The notes below the pieces were generated by a model that was given only the letters and a program-made list of their open reading frames with translations, ran no database searches and was not told where the DNA came from. A stretch of 64,000 nt of DNA from Clostridium tunisiense TJ. GTDB taxonomy: Bacteria > Bacillota > Clostridia > Clostridiales > Clostridiaceae. The stretch lies in contig NZ_AMQH01000012.1 of NCBI RefSeq assembly GCF_000300195.1, positions 496,001-560,000 of the forward strand. Reading direction: 5' to 3'. Of the stretch, positions 63,682-64,000 are shown piece by piece; position 1 is the stretch's first letter, and every line of letters begins with the position of its first letter. Made by a program: the position numbers and the translations under genes.

Positions 63682-64000
63682 TTAATTTGCAATTTGAGCT
63701 AATTCTTCTAGTTCATGTAGCTTTGAGTAATTGTCATCATTAAACATTTTATTGTAGCAATAAGAGATAATATCAGATCTTTTTATGATACCAATAAAAG
63801 TATTTGAATCATCAACTACAGGAACAAAGTTCTGGGATTTCGCCGCTAATATTAAACTTTCAATGTCAGAGTTTATTGAAACTGCTTTATTACATACATG
63901 CCTTGGAATCTCTTTAATAAGAATTTTTTCAGTATCCTTAAGACTAAAATCAGGAGTATTTTTAAGCTTCCAGAGAATATCACCTTCAGTTAAGGTACCA
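63682..64000 (-). CDS. CBS-domain protein, C-terminal part (runs off the window)
   Basis: The minus strand encodes about 106 residues ending at TAA 63682: LTEGDILWKLK, then AVSINSDIESLILAAK, QNFVPVVDDSNTFIGIIKRSDII, which is the second half of a CBS pair. CBS pairs bind adenine nucleotides and regulate linked activities. The start and any N-terminal domain are outside the window. Confidence 0.8.
   Translation of the reverse strand, partial: GTLTEGDILWKLKNTPDFSLKDTEKILIKEIPRHVCNKAVSINSDIESLILAAKSQNFVPVVDDSNTFIGIIKRSDIISYCYNKMFNDDNYSKLHELEELAQIAN

Noticed and set aside
1-64000. CRISPR array
   Set aside because: No regularly spaced direct repeats and no cas genes seen in the window.

Overview
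The window looks like a chromosomal segment of a low-GC, spore-forming Clostridium (sensu stricto). The base composition is very AT-rich, ribosome sites are strong GGAGG types, and genes are mostly co-directional with intrinsic terminators between them. The contents are typically clostridial: a purL-first purine operon with a single-chain PurL, a GGGtGRT/NifU-like pair, an AmmeMemoRadiSam pair, a short malic enzyme, a SleB/SleC-type set of spore or wall hydrolases, and cysteine, glycine, metal and c-di-AMP RNA switches. No rRNA, tRNA or CRISPR array was seen.

Layout. 1-4.3 kb: a short M50 protease, a TcyP-type cystine carrier behind a T-box leader with a Cys (UGC) specifier, and a DUF3810 metalloprotease-like membrane protein. 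4.5-15.6 kb: the operon purL-purE-purC-purF-purM-purN-purH-purD, with a PurBox-like inverted pair in front. 15.6-24.5 kb: a DUF554 membrane protein, a SleC/SpoIID-like protein with two peptidoglycan-binding repeats, an APC permease plus 2H phosphoesterase behind a glycine riboswitch, and two TPR-like proteins. 24.9-26.6 kb: a NifU-like protein and a GGGtGRT protein.

26.6-38.1 kb is a decayed integrative element of about 11.5 kb. A tyrosine recombinase lies just inside the 3' end of the GGGtGRT gene, and the last 30 bp of that region are repeated exactly at the far end (26578-26607 and 38094-38123). Inside are five intact co-directional genes (29.2-32.2 kb; one is DUF2441-like, two have paired membrane segments), an esterase near the right end, a run of hairpins that could be a structured RNA, and many wrecked genes: an HTH/terminase-small-subunit-like gene with two amber codons, a serine resolvase, an SPP1-type portal, a KAP NTPase and an IS982-like transposase.

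38.5-64 kb is ordinary chromosome again: three GNAT acetyltransferases, an M15 peptidase, EcsC, malic enzyme, a lipoprotein, SleB-type hydrolase under a c-di-AMP riboswitch, homoserine dehydrogenase, a CDF metal exporter under a NiCo riboswitch, a PIN/DUF2971 overlapping pair, creatininase, the LigB-AMMECR1 fusion with its radical SAM partner, an orphan HsdS-like half-subunit, and an ArsR regulator. Next to that regulator is a full-length P1B-type ATPase in which nearly all catalytic and metal-binding motifs are altered. The segment ends with a cysteine desulfurase/ThiI pair, a DMT transporter and the end of a CBS-domain gene. The most interesting signals are the att-flanked element with its unexplained cargo and hairpin RNA, the pseudo-ATPase, and the glycine-switch permease leader, which carries about 230 nt of extra unexplained sequence.
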